DNA of 64,000 bases, from positions 387,948,885 through 388,012,884 of the forward strand of contig OY856187.1 of assembly GCA_963693315.1 (NCBI GenBank), given 5' to 3'. A model generated the notes under the pieces. The model had not been told where the DNA came from. It worked only from the letters and a program-made list of their open reading frames with translations, and did no database searches. This DNA comes from Diogma glabrata. Taxonomy: Eukaryota > Arthropoda > Insecta > Diptera > Cylindrotomidae. The translations under genes were made by a program, and so were the position numbers. Shown one piece after another: positions 61,540 to 64,000 of the stretch (position 1 is the stretch's first letter; each line of letters begins with the position of its first letter).

Positions 61540-62310
61540 TATTGACGACATGAAATTTTATTATTATTATTGAGAATTATTAGTTAGTCAAAAAAATAAT
61601 GTCAAGTGTGTCAAAAGAATGATTTTCATTTATTTATTAAGAAAAAAATGAAATTAGTTATTTGTATGAAATGAAATGTATAATGAACATGAAATTATTA
61701 TTACTAGAATTTTATTGCATTATAAGATTTAAATTAAAATGCGATATTTAAAAATATACTTTTTTAAATGTTTATTTTTAATTTTTTGTATTTTATTAAT
61801 AATAATATCGTCGGCTTAGAGTGTAAACCTGCTAAATCCACTTTTATCGTTATAACGATTTTTATGCTATTCAAATAGTGTAAAAAAAGATACACAATCG
61901 AGAATAAATTTCACTGTCAGTTTTTTTTTTAACCGTCAAAAATGCATGATGAGTAAAACTGTCAAATACATGACTTCAAAACGTTCAAAACAACAAAACT
62001 GCTAAATCCATGTTAACCGCCCTTTTGTACCGAGCTTTTGGTACCAGCAGATAATTACTTATTTCTCTTCATGTGCTCCTGCAAATAATTACTTATTTCT
62101 GTGATCTTCATTTACACTAGAAGGTTAGGCCTTAAAAAAACTACAAAGGTTTGTGTTTGTATAGTTATCTTATTATATTTTTGTGTATCATAATATCATA
62201 AAGGGCTATTTATTATTTTGAAACAGTGTTCCGATTTTTATTTTATTTTGCCCTTAAAAAGTTTTTGTCTCCCAAAATAAAATACATATAAATTAAAATC
62301 TGCAGTCAAA
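61540..62310. other. E1-like scraps and AT-rich DNA
   Basis: 61540-61740 holds E1-type GTCAAGTGTGTCAAAAGAAT modules; 61745-62310 has no identified feature. Confidence 0.45.
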
Positions 62311-63628
62311 GATCTAAAATATAGAGGGGCTGAAATCTCACAGCTCTGATATATCAAGACTTCGGTCTGGAGAAAGGATTTTGATATAGTTTTCGGCAAA
62401 AAACTTTTATGAGGACATGGTTTTTAGTTTTGGGCAGCGATGTATATCAAACATAACTCTTTGTGAAAGTACAAGTATTTTTTATATCTGTTTAAAAATT
62501 TATTACAAAACTAACACGAAACATCAATACGTTGCCGGAAAATTATAATCAAAATTCCAAAAATATTGTTAAATTAAATAAAATCAAACTTTTTCAAAAT
62601 TCCAAAAATTAGAAGAAAATCAAATATTTACATTTTTTCTAAATTCCAATAATATTTCCAAAATTCTTAAATATTCAAACTTTTTCCAAAATTCTAAAAA
62701 TATTGCAAAAATTATTACAAAATCAAAAATTGAAAATTTTTTCAAAATTCCAAAAATTTTAATAATATCAAAAATTAAAAATTTTCCAAAATTCTAAAAA
62801 TATTCCAAAAATTCTTACAAAATCAAAAGTTAAAACTTTTGCCGAAATTCTAAAAATATTGCAAAAATTATTACAAAATCAAAAATACAAAATTTTTCAA
62901 AATTCCAAAAATATTTCAAAAACTATAACAAATTCAAAAATTTCCATGTCCAATTTCATTTTAAATTACATTTACGTCATAAAAACAGCTTAATTTTTTT
63001 CCAAAAAATTGGCTAAAAAAATAAATTAAATCATTTTTTGTCACACTTGACATTATTTTTTTGACAAACTTATAATGCCATAATTCTCAATAATAATAAT
63101 AAAATTTCATTTCAATTAATTTTATTTTTTTCCAAAAAATTGGGTAAAAAAAAAATAAAATCTTTCTTTTGATACACTTGACAACATTTTTTTGACAAAC
63201 TTATAATGCAATAACCTAGTTTTTGGTCTCACATACCAATCCCTACCATCAAGGTTTCTCCAAATTTAATGTACCAACTCGTAATCACTTAAAATGCACG
63301 TTTTTTAAGCCAAAAATACGAACATTTGCTATTTTTAACACACATAATGATTTTTTTGACACACTTCCGGTACAGTTATCGAACACAGCGTCCTTTCGGA
63401 CCTGTCCCTTGAGTATACCTATTTTTAGAAAAAAAAAATTTCAAATCCCTGCAGCGGTTTTCCCTGCAGCGTAGGTAATGACGGACGGCCGGCCGACAGA
63501 CAGACTTTTTTTTTGCTTTTTTAGAATCAGTAGGTCCTAACACGCCGAGAAATGCCAAAAAAAGTGGGGGTAAGAATTTCACTTTTGGCTCATGCATGTA
63601 ATATTTAGGTCTTTCAGACCGAAGTAAT
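62311..63628 (-). repeat. E1 element copy e, complete
   Basis: The best full copy (1.32 kb). Minus-strand order: hairpin end ACTTCGGTCTGAAAGACC (63628), GC cluster GGCCGGCCGTCC (about 63485), CAAGGGACAGGTCCGAAAGG, GTGTGTCAAAA modules (63030-63200), AT-rich tandem repeats (62590-62960), TTTTCCGGCAACG and the terminal hairpin GATATATCAGAGCTGTGAGA ending near GCCCCTCTATATTTT. No ORF beyond repeat translation. Confidence 0.85.
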
Positions 63629-63630
63629 TT

Positions 63631-64000
63631 TACTTTCTTATTTTTCGCCCTCAGATATTTTAATTTTACTTTAGAAATAAATTTTTGTACGTTATAGATT
63701 TTATTTCTTTATTTTATTTCGTTCAAAGAAAAGAGGAATAAAATAAAATCTATTTCTTTTAAACTATCCGTTTACGGTTACATACATATTTTTGTTTGTT
63801 TTGTTTTATTCTGGTTAGTTTTCGTCCAATTTCGTTATTTGTATGATTGAATCGTAATTTTAGATAATGATCTCCATTTAGGTAAATAATTTAATAATGA
63901 ATAATTTTTAATATGTTATGCATGAATTCAATTATGAAGTAAGTAAAATTATTTATTATTATTTATTTAAAATGATTTATTGAACGGATTCGTTAAAATT
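63631..64000. other. AT-rich end of window, nothing identified
   Basis: No ORF, repeat or RNA signature was noticed. Confidence 0.4.

Noticed and set aside
62311..63628. E1 as a Helitron
   Set aside because: There are terminal hairpins, but no consistent 5' TC, no CTRR at the 3' end and no insertion between A and T that holds across copies.

Overview
The window looks like AT-rich, gene-poor chromosomal DNA from an insect. The support is indirect: an irritans-type mariner, P-element-like THAP, PIF/Harbinger, hAT and piggyBac-type DNA transposons, a Penelope-like element, CR1/jockey-like and RTE-like LINEs, an LTR element with a Ty3/errantivirus-style primer site, short consensus introns, and very long microsatellites. 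I found no convincing complete host gene, tRNA, rRNA or CRISPR array. Nearly everything recognisable is a transposable element, usually broken.

Left part (1-14.9 kb): a dispersed family called E1 here (1-1170 and 12990-14150), a compound microsatellite block (2.95-4.46 kb), and a structured LTR element (5289-9486). The LTR element has a primer-binding site, a polypurine tract and near-identical repeats, but its only long ORF (531 aa, coiled coil) matches no gag or pol motif I know. Family E2 (rich in CGATAGAAAACG-like words) follows at 14.2-14.9 kb.

Middle-left (15-25 kb): a Penelope-like GIY-YIG fragment, a broken P-element-like transposase with a THAP domain (minus strand), a MITE, an RTE-type endonuclease fragment (minus), a second E2 copy, a piggyBac-type MITE with TTAA target sites and three copies of a 20-bp palindrome, a deleted hAT element, and a fold-back region.

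Middle (25-38 kb): poorly resolved AT-rich DNA with small inverted repeats, then a PIF/Harbinger element (33.0-35.84 kb) whose transposase keeps two introns but has lost its first catalytic Asp. A 1.8-kb array of the 8-mer CTGATGGA follows.

Centre-right (38.1-55.4 kb): one CR1/jockey-like LINE appears split into three collinear pieces by nested insertions. A mariner with an intact 348-aa transposase also sits in the block. The same 8-mer flanks both sides of the LINE block. The nested DNA includes two diverged copies of a 3.7-3.9-kb unnamed element carrying internal tandem repeats, a 720-bp MITE with about 290-bp arms, and a 0.55-kb inverted repeat enclosing 6.5 kb.

Right part (55.4-64 kb): one candidate 34-codon membrane micropeptide ORF, then E1 copies. 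One E1 copy carries a 627-bp-period satellite where other copies carry AT-rich tandem repeats. No genes here form a pathway; the theme is nested mobile DNA and satellites carried by or fused to it.
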